From Nocardia sp. NRRL S-836 (GTDB lineage: Bacteria; Actinomycetota; Actinomycetes; Mycobacteriales; Pseudonocardiaceae): a stretch of 38,752 nt of DNA. How positions within the stretch are numbered: the stretch's first letter is position 1; each line of letters begins with the position of its first letter. The stretch spans positions 1 to 38,752 of the forward strand of contig NZ_LGDY01000139.1 of assembly GCF_001279525.1 (NCBI RefSeq). The letters are read 5' to 3'. The notes beneath the pieces were generated by a model that saw only the letters and a program-made list of their open reading frames with translations, did not search any database and was not told the DNA's origin. Below, piece by piece: positions 14,111 through 22,449 of the stretch. The position numbers and the translations under genes are program-made.

Positions 14111-15823
14111 TCACCTCCGGCAGAGCAGCGCGTCCGGCGTCCTGCGCCAGTTGTAGGCGATCCCGGCCACGTGCTCGTCCTGCGCGCACTGTCCCTTGTA
14201 GTGCCCGTTGGCCCAGTCACCGCCCTGGTCCAGCCGGTTGTCGCCGCGGTCGAACCACAGCACGCGGGTCTGCGTTCCCTGCGCGACGGGCGCGCAGAGC
14301 AGGGTGAGGCCGGCGTACCCGACGGCGGCATTGCCTTGCGGGCACTGCAGTTTCGTGTAGCCGACGGCCCAGTCGGTGGTCACGTGCTGCTCGCCGGTGA
14401 CCTGGGTGGTGGCGCTCCACTGTGGACCGCTCACGCACAGCCCGCGGTTGCCGGTGTGGCTGATGCCGACGAGCTTCTGGCTCCGCGGGCACGACTCCCC
14501 GGTCAGCTGGTTCCACCGGGTCTCGCGCGGAACCTGCCCGGTGCGACTCGGCGCGGTGACGAGCCGGTTCCAGGCCGGTGCGCGCCAGTCGTCGCCGTCG
14601 TTGACGCCCATGCGGTTGCCGTTGGCGTCCCAGTGCAGCAGCGCCCAGCCGTTGCCGTGCCGGTTGTCGTGGAAGCCGACCAGCGGCCAGTACGCGAAGT
14701 CCGTGTCGGTGGCGATCAGGTGGTCGACGAACCGCTCGAACCAGTCGCGCGCCTTCGGGTTCGACTCCTCCCGCCCGCCGACGCCGAACTCGCTGACCCA
14801 CAGCGGCGCCGTGAAGTGCTTCTGCGCCTCGGTGATGAAGAAGGCCTGGCGTTGCAGGACGTTGACGTGCTCCTGCGGCGAGAGGTCCTGGTAGCGCGGG
14901 TCGCTCGTCTCGCCGGTTCCCGTGGCACCGCTGTGGTTCGGGCCGGTGTAGCCGTAGAAGTGGGCGCTGTAGACGAGCTTGTCCGGGTTCGCGAGCGTGT
15001 GGCTGAGGAACCGGACCGGCTCCAGCGCCGGACGGCCGTGCGCGAACCCGTCGACCGGGATGCCGGTCCAGTTGATGCCCTCCACGACCACCAGCAGGTC
15101 CGGCGCGGTCTGCTGGATGCGGTCCGCGGCCTGCTGGGAGGCCTTGTACCAGTCGTGGTCGTTGCCCCAGCCCCAGTTCGGGTCGTCCCAGACGGTGCGG
15201 CGCACCTCGTTGTACAGGTCCGCGCCCACGACCCGTTTGTTGTCCTTGTAACGGTTGGCCATGAACGCCCAGTCGGTCACCCACTGGTCCGTGCTCTGGC
15301 TCGTGTTCCACCGCTCGTTGCCGTCCAGGCCGCAGCACCACCGCGACGTCGTGGTGTGGTTGTTGAGGATGACGGCGAGGTTGTTGCGGGTCAGCTCGGC
15401 CACCACGGCGTCGTAGACCTCGAGCGGCCGCTTGCCGTTGAGCCACGCGTCCTTCAGGCCGTGGACCGGCTTGGTGTCCCTGAGCATCTGGTTGGAGAAC
15501 GGCAGCCGGACGCTGTTGACGCCGATCTCCTTGAAACCGCTGATGATCGTGGCCGCGGTCGCGCGGTCGAGACCGAGCGGGACCTGGTCGGCCTTCTCGC
15601 CGGCGTGGTGGGTGGCGGGGTCGTTGATGTCACCGGAACCGGTGTAGGTGCCGCTGGCGCCGTGCCAGTTGCCGGACCTGAGCTTGAAGCGGTCGCCGTG
15701 GGCGTCGACGATCCACCGGCCTCGGGTGCTGAGGGGACCGGTCCAGGTCGCCTCGTCCGCGTGCGCGGGTGCCACGAGAGTCGCGGCCAGGAGCAGGGGA
15801 GCCAAGACGCGAATGGGTTTCAC
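14111..15823 (-). CDS. Secreted GH5-family glycoside hydrolase (cellulase-like)
   Basis: 570 residues. A signal peptide (IRVLAPLLLAATLVAPAHA, cleavage near residue 22) leads into a GH5-type (beta/alpha)8 barrel to about residue 425. The acid/base is E206 in ADLYNEVRRT (usually NEP), the HxY element is H288 in YSAHFYG, and the nucleophile is E345 in LWVSEFGVGG. The C-terminal 140 residues are a Cys-rich domain with three repeats of the form C-x6-V-x-G ending in LC, perhaps carbohydrate binding. The substrate could be a beta-glucan or similar; it cannot be fixed from sequence. GTG 15823 overlaps the DUF72 stop codon by four bases (GTGA), so the two are translationally coupled. Confidence 0.88.
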   Translation of the reverse strand: MKPIRVLAPLLLAATLVAPAHADEATWTGPLSTRGRWIVDAHGDRFKLRSGNWHGASGTYTGSGDINDPATHHAGEKADQVPLGLDRATAATIISGFKEIGVNSVRLPFSNQMLRDTKPVHGLKDAWLNGKRPLEVYDAVVAELTRNNLAVILNNHTTTSRWCCGLDGNERWNTSQSTDQWVTDWAFMANRYKDNKRVVGADLYNEVRRTVWDDPNWGWGNDHDWYKASQQAADRIQQTAPDLLVVVEGINWTGIPVDGFAHGRPALEPVRFLSHTLANPDKLVYSAHFYGYTGPNHSGATGTGETSDPRYQDLSPQEHVNVLQRQAFFITEAQKHFTAPLWVSEFGVGGREESNPKARDWFERFVDHLIATDTDFAYWPLVGFHDNRHGNGWALLHWDANGNRMGVNDGDDWRAPAWNRLVTAPSRTGQVPRETRWNQLTGESCPRSQKLVGISHTGNRGLCVSGPQWSATTQVTGEQHVTTDWAVGYTKLQCPQGNAAVGYAGLTLLCAPVAQGTQTRVLWFDRGDNRLDQGGDWANGHYKGQCAQDEHVAGIAYNWRRTPDALLCRR

Positions 15824-16539
15824 ATAAGCGACCGTATCGGCGCTCCGAGGCGTTGCGCCAGGCTCAGCGCGTTGTAGGGCGCCGCGCCGTGCATGGTGTT
15901 GTCGAAGTACACGTAGGTGTCGCGGTCCCAGTCGTGGATCTTGTGCGCCCACTCGTCGAGCTGCGCGTCGGAGTAGTTGCTGATGTACAGCTCGTCGTGG
16001 CCGTGCAGTCGGACGTAGGCGAAGTCGGCGGTCACGGCCTCGATGCACGGGAACGTCGGCGCGTCCGACACGACGTGGGCGACGTTGTGCGCGTGCAGCA
16101 GGTCGAAGTAGGTGTCGGTGCGGAACGACTCGTGGCGCGGTTCGAGGGCGTGCCGGCCCGGTGGGAGCGCGGCCAGGAAGTCCTGGAGCACCGCCTTGTC
16201 GAAGCGCAGGGACGGCGGCAGCTGCCAGATCAGCGGGCCCTGCTTGGGGCCGAGCGCGAGCGACTCGATGAACGCCGTGAGCGCTTCCTCGACGTTGCGC
16301 AGGCGTTTGTTGTGGGTGATCAGCTTCGAGCCCTTGACCGCGAACGTGAAGCCGTCCGGCGTCTCGGCCACCCACTTGCGGTAGTAGGCGGGTGGCTGGA
16401 GCCGGTAGAACGAGCTGTTGATCTCGATCGTGTCGACGTGCGCGGCCAGGTGGCTCAGGTACAGCCGCTGGGGGACGTTGCGGTAGAAGCCGTCGCGCCA
16501 CTCGGGGTAGCGCCAGCCCGACGTGCCGATTCTGATCAC
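15820..16539 (-). CDS. DUF72 family protein (second copy)
   Basis: 239 residues, paralogous to the gene at 13220-14029: IRIGTSGWRYPEWRDGFY, FTFAVKGSKLITHNKRLRN, GPLIWQLPPSLRFD, ALEPRHESF, YVRLHGHDELY and VYFDNTMHGAAPYNA. The start is taken as GTG 16539, one residue before the conserved IRIGTSGW; no good ribosome binding site is visible. It overlaps the secreted GH5 gene by GTGA, an unusual coupling of a cytoplasmic protein and an exported enzyme. It diverges from the antitoxin gene, with 72 bases between start codons. Confidence 0.9.
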   Translation of the reverse strand: MIRIGTSGWRYPEWRDGFYRNVPQRLYLSHLAAHVDTIEINSSFYRLQPPAYYRKWVAETPDGFTFAVKGSKLITHNKRLRNVEEALTAFIESLALGPKQGPLIWQLPPSLRFDKAVLQDFLAALPPGRHALEPRHESFRTDTYFDLLHAHNVAHVVSDAPTFPCIEAVTADFAYVRLHGHDELYISNYSDAQLDEWAHKIHDWDRDTYVYFDNTMHGAAPYNALSLAQRLGAPIRSLM

Positions 16540-16564
16540 GGCAGTGGGGTAGCCGCGCAAGCCT

Positions 16565-16602
16565 GTAGCTACTCCGTAGCACTTCTGGCCGATACGTGCT
16601 AC
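16565..16602. promoter_or_regulatory. Putative antitoxin operator (GTAG repeats)
   Basis: The short divergent promoter region holds a palindrome GTAGCTAC (16565-16572) and a 7-bp inverted repeat GTAGCAC (16576-16582) / GTGCTAC (16596-16602) ending ten bases before the antitoxin start. Phd/YefM antitoxins autoregulate by binding such repeated palindromes. It may also influence the divergent DUF72-GH5 unit. Confidence 0.55.
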
Positions 16603-16611
16603 CTTGGTGCT

Positions 16612-16908
16612 ATGTCGCTCACGACCATCGGACAGCGCGAGCTCCGCAACGACAACGCGGAGATCATGCGCCGCGTCGAGGCGGGTGAGAGCTTCGTCGT
16701 CACCCGCAACAACAAACCGGTCGCCCAGCTCTCGCCGTACCGCGTCGACGTGATGTGGCACGAGCAGCGCCCGGTGCGGCTCGACGAGGTGCAGGAGGCG
16801 TTCCGGCAGCTGCCGCCGGTGGACGCGGACCGCTGGGAGGCCGACCGGCGCGCGGCCGACGAGGTCTTCGGCGAGGACGACCCGGTGGCGGACCCGTGGC
16901 AGAGCTGA
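16612..16908 (+). CDS. Phd/YefM-family antitoxin
   Basis: 98 residues. The N-terminal half is a typical Phd/YefM DNA-binding domain: TIGQRELRNDNAEIMRRVEA, then GESFVVTRNNKPVAQLSPY. The C-terminal half is acidic and probably disordered until it wraps the toxin. It should neutralise the PIN toxin encoded next and repress the pair. The start is the ATG at 16612, at the end of the operator repeats. The toxin reading frame begins 12 bases before this stop codon, in another frame, giving the tight coupling usual in these pairs. Confidence 0.92.
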   Translation: MSLTTIGQRELRNDNAEIMRRVEAGESFVVTRNNKPVAQLSPYRVDVMWHEQRPVRLDEVQEAFRQLPPVDADRWEADRRAADEVFGEDDPVADPWQS

Positions 16909-17306
16909 GTCGCGCCCTGCTCGACACGGGCGTGCTGATCCGCCTCGAACGCGTGCGGCTCGGCCCGTACGCGCAGGCCCAGCCGTTCCTCAGCGCCGTG
17001 ACGATCGCGGAGCTGGCGTTCGGGCTCGACACCGACGACCCGGTCGAACGGTTCGCCCGCACCGAACGGTTCTACGCCGCGCAGCAGCGGTTCGAGGTGC
17101 TGCCGTTCGGCGTCGAGGAGGCCAAGGTCTACGGCCAGATGGCGTCGCTGGTCCGCAGGGCCGGCCGCTCACCCCGCCCGCGCCGCATGGACCTGCAGAT
17201 CGCGGCGACCGCGGCCGCGGCGGGCATGCCGGTGCTGACGATGAACGTGAAGGACTTCGCGGACCTGGACCGCCTCGTGGAGGTGGTGCCGATCCGTCAG
17301 GTCTGA
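16896..17306 (+). CDS. PIN-domain (VapC-like) toxin ribonuclease
   Basis: 136 residues with the PIN nuclease fold. The acidic metal-binding residues are D10 (RALLDTGVLI), E39 (TIAELAFG), D99 (RMDLQIAATA) and D120 or nearby (LTMNVKDFADL). VapC-type toxins cleave tRNA or rRNA in a Mg-dependent way; the target cannot be predicted here. GTG 16896 overlaps the antitoxin gene by 13 bases. The 3' end overlaps the convergent CPBP protease gene by 10 bases. Confidence 0.92.
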   Translation: MAELSRALLDTGVLIRLERVRLGPYAQAQPFLSAVTIAELAFGLDTDDPVERFARTERFYAAQQRFEVLPFGVEEAKVYGQMASLVRRAGRSPRPRRMDLQIAATAAAAGMPVLTMNVKDFADLDRLVEVVPIRQV

Positions 17307-18007
17307 ACGGCGCCGTGGAAGAAGAACCGCCCGAGCCCCACGGTGAACACGAGCACGCCGTACGACGCGTGCTCGACCGACGCGACCAGCAACGACCGCG
17401 TGCGCCGGTACCGGACGGCGAAGAGCCAGCCCCCGGCCGCCGACAGCACCACCGACACCCAGCTGCCGAAGACGATGTGCACGAACCCGAACGCCACCGC
17501 ACTCGCCGCCACCGTCCACCCGCCGAACGCCGGCCCGTACCGCTCGAACAGGAACGCGCGGAACACCAGCTCCTGCGGGTACACGCTGAACAGCGGGTAG
17601 AAGACCATGACCGCCAGCCACAGCAACGGCTGCCGGCTCGGCCACGCGAACAGCTGGTCGGGCAGCAGCGCCGCCACGACCGCCACCGCCACGACGGCGG
17701 TCACCGCCCAGAGCGTGAGGATCGACCGCAGCTGCCCGCGCAGCGCGTCCGCCCGCCACAGCGACCTCCGGTCGAACGACCGCGTGCGCAGCAGGTACCA
17801 GGCGCTCGCCGCGCCCAGGACGAGCAGCACGGGGATGGGGTTCGTGCCGCGTGCCAGCAGGTCGTAGACGAAGGTGAGGCCGAAGAAGACGACGGCGAAC
17901 TCGGCGGCCAGGTAGATCTTGCGCTTCGCACCGATCGCCAGAAGTGCCACGGCCGCCAGCGTAGGTCGCTGGAAAGGCGCGAAAACGAGGCGACGCCAAG
18001 CGTTCAT
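17297..18007 (-). CDS. CPBP-family intramembrane metalloprotease
   Basis: 236 residues with about six to seven hydrophobic segments. The Rce1/CPBP (Abi) motifs lie in the C-terminal half: YPQELVFRAFLF (normally EExxxR, here Gln-Glu), FGFVHIVFG (FxxxH) and a final SVEHASYGV. These residues hold the catalytic centre inside the membrane. In bacteria these proteases are linked to bacteriocin self-immunity or signalling, but the substrate is unknown. ATG 18007 is used; GTG 18049 in frame is an alternative and neither has a strong ribosome binding site. It is convergent with the PIN toxin. Confidence 0.85.
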   Translation of the reverse strand: MNAWRRLVFAPFQRPTLAAVALLAIGAKRKIYLAAEFAVVFFGLTFVYDLLARGTNPIPVLLVLGAASAWYLLRTRSFDRRSLWRADALRGQLRSILTLWAVTAVVAVAVVAALLPDQLFAWPSRQPLLWLAVMVFYPLFSVYPQELVFRAFLFERYGPAFGGWTVAASAVAFGFVHIVFGSWVSVVLSAAGGWLFAVRYRRTRSLLVASVEHASYGVLVFTVGLGRFFFHGAVQT

Positions 18008-18221
18008 CCACTGGTCGCGCGGACCGGCCAGGGCGATCCCGGCCGCCACGGGTGCGAACTCAGCGGGGTCTGATCGCCCGCAGCGATGCGCCGCTGCGCA
18101 CGTCATCGTCCCGCGGGAACCAGGCGATTTCCGGCGAACCAGGACGAACGAGCCTTGAGGATGACCGGATCGAGGCACCCGGACTGTTAATGATCCCGCC
18201 GCCGGAGCCGATACGTGACAC

Positions 18222-18539
18222 ATGACTCTCACGGAGATCGTGACCTCGGGCACAGCGGCCCACGTCCGGGCCGCACTCGAACGGCAGCTCGACGGCGCGC
18301 TGGTGGAGGTCCCGGACGACGACGACTCACCGCGCAGGGCGTTCAGCGAGGCGTTGCGCCGGGCGTTGATGCTGCGGCAGAAGCACCCGTTCGACGTGGT
18401 GGCGCTCGGCCTGCCGGACCTGCTGCGGTACCGGGACCTGGTGGCGGGCTCCGAGGTGACGCTGCGGGCGACGAACATCGAGGCGCACTTCATCCGGCCC
18501 GACGGCAGCGTGGAGCGGTACCGGCCGGAAACGCAGTGA
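18222..18539 (+). CDS. Hypothetical small acidic protein
   Basis: 105 residues with no recognised family. It starts at ATG 18222. Features are a helical N-terminus (TEIVTSGTAAHVRAALERQL), an acidic linker with a run of Asp, a helical segment (RRAFSEALRRALMLRQKHPF) and a C-terminal beta-rich stretch. Codon use follows the genomic GC3 pattern, and a perfect terminator hairpin overlaps its stop codon, which supports a real gene. A 214-base non-coding stretch lies between it and the divergent protease gene; I see no other feature in that stretch. Confidence 0.65.
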   Translation: MTLTEIVTSGTAAHVRAALERQLDGALVEVPDDDDSPRRAFSEALRRALMLRQKHPFDVVALGLPDLLRYRDLVAGSEVTLRATNIEAHFIRPDGSVERYRPETQ

Positions 18540-18573
18540 AGCCCGGCTCCCATCGGGGCGGGAGCCGGGCTTC
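18538..18573. terminator. Bidirectional terminator between convergent genes
   Basis: A perfect 14-bp stem (GAAGCCCGGCTCCC at 18538-18551 with its complement at 18560-18573), with an 8-base loop. It begins at the stop codon of the small acidic protein and lies 12 bases from the stop codon of the convergent fadB-like gene. Confidence 0.85.
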
Positions 18574-18585
18574 AGCCAGAAGCGA

Positions 18586-20694
18586 CTAGGCGGGAACGGA
18601 AGCCACGCCCGGCGCCAGGAACCGCTTGCCGGTCACCTTCTCCGAGATGCCGGTGCGGTCCAGGTACGGCGTGATGCCGCCCAGCCAGAACGGCCACCCG
18701 GCGCCCAGGATCATGCACAGGTCGATGTCCTGCGCCTCCGCGACCACGCCCTCGTCGAGCATGATCCGGATCTCCTCGGCCAACGCCTCCAGCGCGCGCG
18801 TCTTGACCTCTTCACCGGTCAGCGGCGAGGAGCCGAACTCCCACAGCGCCAGGACCTCGGGGTCGACGGTCTGGTTGCCCGACGAGTCCCACTGCCAGAC
18901 GGCGCCCTTGCCCGCGGCGACGAACTTCTTCATGTTCTCCGACACCGAGAAGCGGTCGGGGAACGCGCCGTGCATGGTCTCCGACACGTGCAGCGCGACG
19001 GCGGAGCCGACCAGCTGCAGCAGGATCATCGGCGACATCGGCAGGCCGAGCGGCTCGGTGGCCCTGTCGGCGACCTCGAACGGCGTGCCCTCGTCGACCG
19101 ACTTGATGACCTCGCCCATGAAGCGGGTCAGCAGGCGGTTCACGACGAACGCGGGCGCGTCCTTCACCAGCACCGACGACTTCTTGAGCTGCTTGCCGAC
19201 CGCGAACGCCGTGGCCAGCGTGGCGTCGTCGGTCTGCTCGGCGCGCACGATCTCCAGCAGCGGCATGACCGCGACCGGGTTGAAGAAGTGGAAGCCCACG
19301 ACCCGCTCGGGGTGCTTGAGCTTCGACGCCATGTCCGTGATCGACAGCGACGAGGTGTTCGTGGCCAGGACCGCCTCGGCGGAGACGTGCTCCTCGACCT
19401 CGGCGAACACCTGCTGCTTCACGGCCAGGTCCTCGAACACGGCCTCGATGACGAAGTCGGCGTCGGCGAACGCCGCCTTGTCCAGCGAGCCGGACACCAG
19501 CGCCTTGAGGCGGTTGGCCTCGTCCGGCGAGATGCGGGACTTGCCGAGCAGCTTGTCGATCTCGGCGTGGACGTAGCCGACGCCCTTGTCCACGCGCGCC
19601 TGGTCGATGTCGGTCAGCACGACCGGCACGTGCAGGCGGCGGATGAACAGCAGCGCCATCTGCGAGGCCATCAGACCGGCGCCGACGACGCCGACCTTGG
19701 TGACCTTGCGCGCCAGCGACTTGTCCGGAGCACCGGCCGGGCGCTTCGCGCGCTTCTGCACCAGGTTGAACGAGTACAGGCCGGCCCGCAGCTCGTCGCT
19801 CATGACGAGGTCCGCGAGGCCCTCGGTCTCGGCGGCGTAGCCCTTGTCCAGGTCGTTCTCGCGGGCCAGCTCCAGCAGCGCCAGCGCCTTCTCCGCACCG
19901 GGAGCCGCGCCCTTGGTCTTGCCGGCGACGATCGCCTTGGCCCGCGCGACGGCGGCGTCCCACGCCTCGCCGCGGTCGATCTCCTTGCGCGGCACGGTGA
20001 TCTCACCGCGCACGACACCGGACAGCCACAGCAGCGACTGTTCCAGGTAGTCGGCGGAGTCGAACAGCACGTCCGCGATGCCCAGTTTCAGCGCCTCGGC
20101 CGGCTTGAGCATCTTGTTCTGGTTCAGCGCGTTCTCGAAGATCACCGTCACGGCGTCGTTGGCGCCGATCAGGTTCGGCAGCAGCTGCGTGCCACCCCAG
20201 CCCGGGAACAGGCCCAGGAACACCTCGGGCAGTGCGATCGCGGCCGCGTTCGACGCCAGCGTGCGGTAGTGGCACGACAGCGCGAGCTCGAGCCCGCCGC
20301 CCATGACCGCGCCGTTGACGAAGGCGAAGGTCGGGATGTCCGAGTCGGTGAACTTCTTGAAGACGTCGTGGCCCAGCTTGCCGATCGCGAGGCCCTGCGA
20401 GCGGTCCGTCGCCTGCTCGACGGCGGACAGGTCCGCGCCGACGGCGAAGATGAACGGCTTGCCGGTCACCGCGATCGCGGCCGGCGAGGCGGCGTGGGCC
20501 TCGTCGAACGCCGCACCGAGCGACACCAGCGACTGCGGGCCGAACGTCGACGGACGGGTGTGGTCCAGGCCGTTGTCGATCGTGATGAACGCGACCGGCT
20601 TGTCGAGGCCGGGCACGGTGATCAGACGCGTCTTGGCGTGGGTGACGACCTCGTCGGGGAAGATCGCCTTTGCTTCCTCAGCGGTGATGGTCAC
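18586..20694 (-). CDS. fadB: FadB/FadJ-type enoyl-CoA hydratase / 3-hydroxyacyl-CoA dehydrogenase
   Basis: 702 residues, a bifunctional beta-oxidation enzyme of usual length. The N-terminal third is a crotonase domain (DKPVAFITIDNG, NGAVMGGGLELALSCHYR, LPEVFLGLFPGWGGTQLLP). From about residue 330 an NAD-binding Rossmann domain begins (KVGVVGAGLMASQMALLF), followed by the dehydrogenase motifs NTSSLSITDMA, GFHFFNPVAVMPLLEIV and VNRLLTRFMGE. It hydrates trans-2-enoyl-CoA and oxidises L-3-hydroxyacyl-CoA; the product goes to the thiolase encoded just upstream. GTG 20694 overlaps the thiolase stop by GTGA, giving the classical coupled fadA-fadB pair. The symbol follows function; actinobacterial nomenclature varies. 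Confidence 0.94.
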   Translation of the reverse strand: MTITAEEAKAIFPDEVVTHAKTRLITVPGLDKPVAFITIDNGLDHTRPSTFGPQSLVSLGAAFDEAHAASPAAIAVTGKPFIFAVGADLSAVEQATDRSQGLAIGKLGHDVFKKFTDSDIPTFAFVNGAVMGGGLELALSCHYRTLASNAAAIALPEVFLGLFPGWGGTQLLPNLIGANDAVTVIFENALNQNKMLKPAEALKLGIADVLFDSADYLEQSLLWLSGVVRGEITVPRKEIDRGEAWDAAVARAKAIVAGKTKGAAPGAEKALALLELARENDLDKGYAAETEGLADLVMSDELRAGLYSFNLVQKRAKRPAGAPDKSLARKVTKVGVVGAGLMASQMALLFIRRLHVPVVLTDIDQARVDKGVGYVHAEIDKLLGKSRISPDEANRLKALVSGSLDKAAFADADFVIEAVFEDLAVKQQVFAEVEEHVSAEAVLATNTSSLSITDMASKLKHPERVVGFHFFNPVAVMPLLEIVRAEQTDDATLATAFAVGKQLKKSSVLVKDAPAFVVNRLLTRFMGEVIKSVDEGTPFEVADRATEPLGLPMSPMILLQLVGSAVALHVSETMHGAFPDRFSVSENMKKFVAAGKGAVWQWDSSGNQTVDPEVLALWEFGSSPLTGEEVKTRALEALAEEIRIMLDEGVVAEAQDIDLCMILGAGWPFWLGGITPYLDRTGISEKVTGKRFLAPGVASVPA

Positions 20695-21908
20695 TTCTCG
20701 CCACTCCAGTTCGGGTTCTCCCAGATGACCGTTCCACCCATGCCGATGCCGATGCACATGGTGGTGAGGCCGTAACGGACGTCCGGACGCTCGGCGAACT
20801 GACGCGACAGCTGCGTCATCAGGCGCACGCCGGAGGAAGCCAGCGGGTGGCCGGTCGCGATCGCGCCGCCCCACTGGTTCACGCGCGGGTCGTCGTCGGC
20901 GATCTTGAAGTGGTCGAGGAACGCCAGCACCTGCACGGCGAACGCCTCGTTGATCTCGAACAGGCCGATGTCCTCGATGGACAGGCCGGCGCGCTCCAGC
21001 GCCTTCTCCGTCGCGGGCACCGGGCCGACGCCCATGACCGACGGGTCGACGCCCAGGAACGAGTAGCCGACCATCCGCATGCCGACCGGCAGACCGAGCT
21101 CGCGCGCGGTCTCCTCCTCGGCGAGGATGCAGCCGGTCGCGCCGTCGTTCAGGCCGGCCGCGTTGCCCGCGGTGACCCGGCCGTGCGGGCGGAACGGCGT
21201 CTTGAGCTTGCCCAGGTCCTCGACCGTGGTGCCCGGACGCGGCGGCTCGTCGGCCGTCGCGAGGCCCCAGCCGTTCTCGGCGGACCGGGTCGCGACGGGC
21301 ACCAGCTCGGGGCCGATCTTGCCCGCGGCGACGGCGGCCGCGTACTTGGCCTGCGACGCGGCGGCGTAGGCGTCCGCGCGGTCCTTGGTGATCTCCGGGA
21401 ACCGGTCGTGCAGGTTCTCCGCGGTCTGGCCCATGACCAGCGCGCTCGGGTCGACGATCTTGTCCGACAGGAAGCGCGGGTTCGGGTCGACGCCCTCGCC
21501 CATCGGGTGGCGGCCCATGTGCTCGACGCCACCGGCGATGACGACGTCGTAGGCGCCGAACGCGATGCCGCTCGCCGCCGTGGTGACGGCGGTCATCGCG
21601 CCCGCGCACATGCGGTCGACGGCGTAGCCGGGCACCGACTTCGGCAGGCCCGCGAGCAGTGCCGCGGTCCGGCCGATCGTCAGGCCCTGGTCGCCGATCT
21701 GCGTGGTCGCGGCGATGGCGACCTCGTCAACGCGCTCCGGCGGCAGCTCGGGGTGCCTGCGCAGCAGCTCACGGATGACCTTCACGACGAGGTCGTCGGC
21801 ACGGGTCTCGGCGAAAATCCCCTTGGGGCCGGCCTTGCCGAACGGCGTGCGGACGCCGTCGACGAAGACCACGTTCCGAACGCGTGCCGGCGCTGCTGGT
21901 GCGGCCAC
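20691..21908 (-). CDS. fadA: Acetyl-CoA C-acyltransferase (thiolase)
   Basis: 405 residues of the thiolase superfamily, catalysing thiolytic release of acetyl-CoA in beta-oxidation. Catalytic residues are present: C101 in VDRMCAGAMTAV (acyl-enzyme), H353 in ATGHPLASSG, and C384 in LTTMCIGIGMGG. NEAFAVQVLAFL is also a family motif. The start is GTG 21908 because GGAGGAG lies five bases upstream; the ATG at 21965 has no ribosome binding site and would add a non-homologous 19 residues that overlap the operator region. It is the first gene of the fadA-fadB pair. Confidence 0.94.
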   Translation of the reverse strand: MAAPAAPARVRNVVFVDGVRTPFGKAGPKGIFAETRADDLVVKVIRELLRRHPELPPERVDEVAIAATTQIGDQGLTIGRTAALLAGLPKSVPGYAVDRMCAGAMTAVTTAASGIAFGAYDVVIAGGVEHMGRHPMGEGVDPNPRFLSDKIVDPSALVMGQTAENLHDRFPEITKDRADAYAAASQAKYAAAVAAGKIGPELVPVATRSAENGWGLATADEPPRPGTTVEDLGKLKTPFRPHGRVTAGNAAGLNDGATGCILAEEETARELGLPVGMRMVGYSFLGVDPSVMGVGPVPATEKALERAGLSIEDIGLFEINEAFAVQVLAFLDHFKIADDDPRVNQWGGAIATGHPLASSGVRLMTQLSRQFAERPDVRYGLTTMCIGIGMGGTVIWENPNWSGEK

Positions 21909-21968
21909 GGCGTCTCCTCCACTTGTGGTGACAACTCTGTCCACTCCGGCAGGGGAGCGCGACATCCC

Positions 21969-22014
21969 TACCGGTCGGTAACGCCAACTCTAGCCCTAGT
22001 TACTGGCGGGTAAC
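21969..22014. promoter_or_regulatory. Two dyads upstream of the beta-oxidation genes
   Basis: TACCGGTCGGTA (21969-21980, arms TACCG/CGGTA) and GTTAC-TGGCGG-GTAAC (21999-22014) lie 61-106 bases upstream of the thiolase start. Such dyads are typical of TetR-family fatty-acid repressors in actinobacteria; the identity of the regulator is unknown. The second dyad overlaps the stop codon of the ABA4-like gene. Confidence 0.45.
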
Positions 22015-22449
22015 CACTGCGGCACCCCTGTTCGCTCCGTCACACACCTTGCGCACCACGAGGAACAGCGGCAACCCGACCGGGGCCAGCAGGATCGTGA
22101 TCACCAGAACGGGTGCCATCACCAGCGGGTGCACGTTCAGGCGGCGCCCCTCCAGGTACATCCAGCGCCCGACGAACAGGTCCCACGCGATCATGTGCGC
22201 CCACACCAGCGCGGCGCCGGTGTCCGTGCTCATGAACTCGGCCAGCGCCCTGAGCTCCGGTCGGGTCACCAGCGGCAGCAGCTCGGGCAGCACCGGGACC
22301 ACGAGTACGACGTAGATGACCACCGGCGGCAGGACGATCAGGTACGACTCGGCGATCCGCCGGGTCCACGACCACGTCGGTGCGAAGATCATGAGTGCCC
22401 AGAACGGGGCGATCAGCAGGAACGTCAGGTCGAACAGGGTGGCGGTCAT
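22000..22449 (-). CDS. ABA4-like (DUF4281) membrane protein
   Basis: 149 residues with four hydrophobic segments. MTATLFDLTFLLIAPFWALM, the central VWAHMIAWDLFVGRWMYLEG and the following LVMAPVLVITILLAPVGLPL are typical of the ABA4-like family (named after a plant neoxanthin-synthesis protein). In bacteria the role is unknown. The ATG at 22449 overlaps the upstream membrane-protein stop codon (ATGA), so the two are translated together and may form one complex in the membrane. Confidence 0.85.
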   Translation of the reverse strand: MTATLFDLTFLLIAPFWALMIFAPTWSWTRRIAESYLIVLPPVVIYVVLVVPVLPELLPLVTRPELRALAEFMSTDTGAALVWAHMIAWDLFVGRWMYLEGRRLNVHPLVMAPVLVITILLAPVGLPLFLVVRKVCDGANRGAAVVTRQ

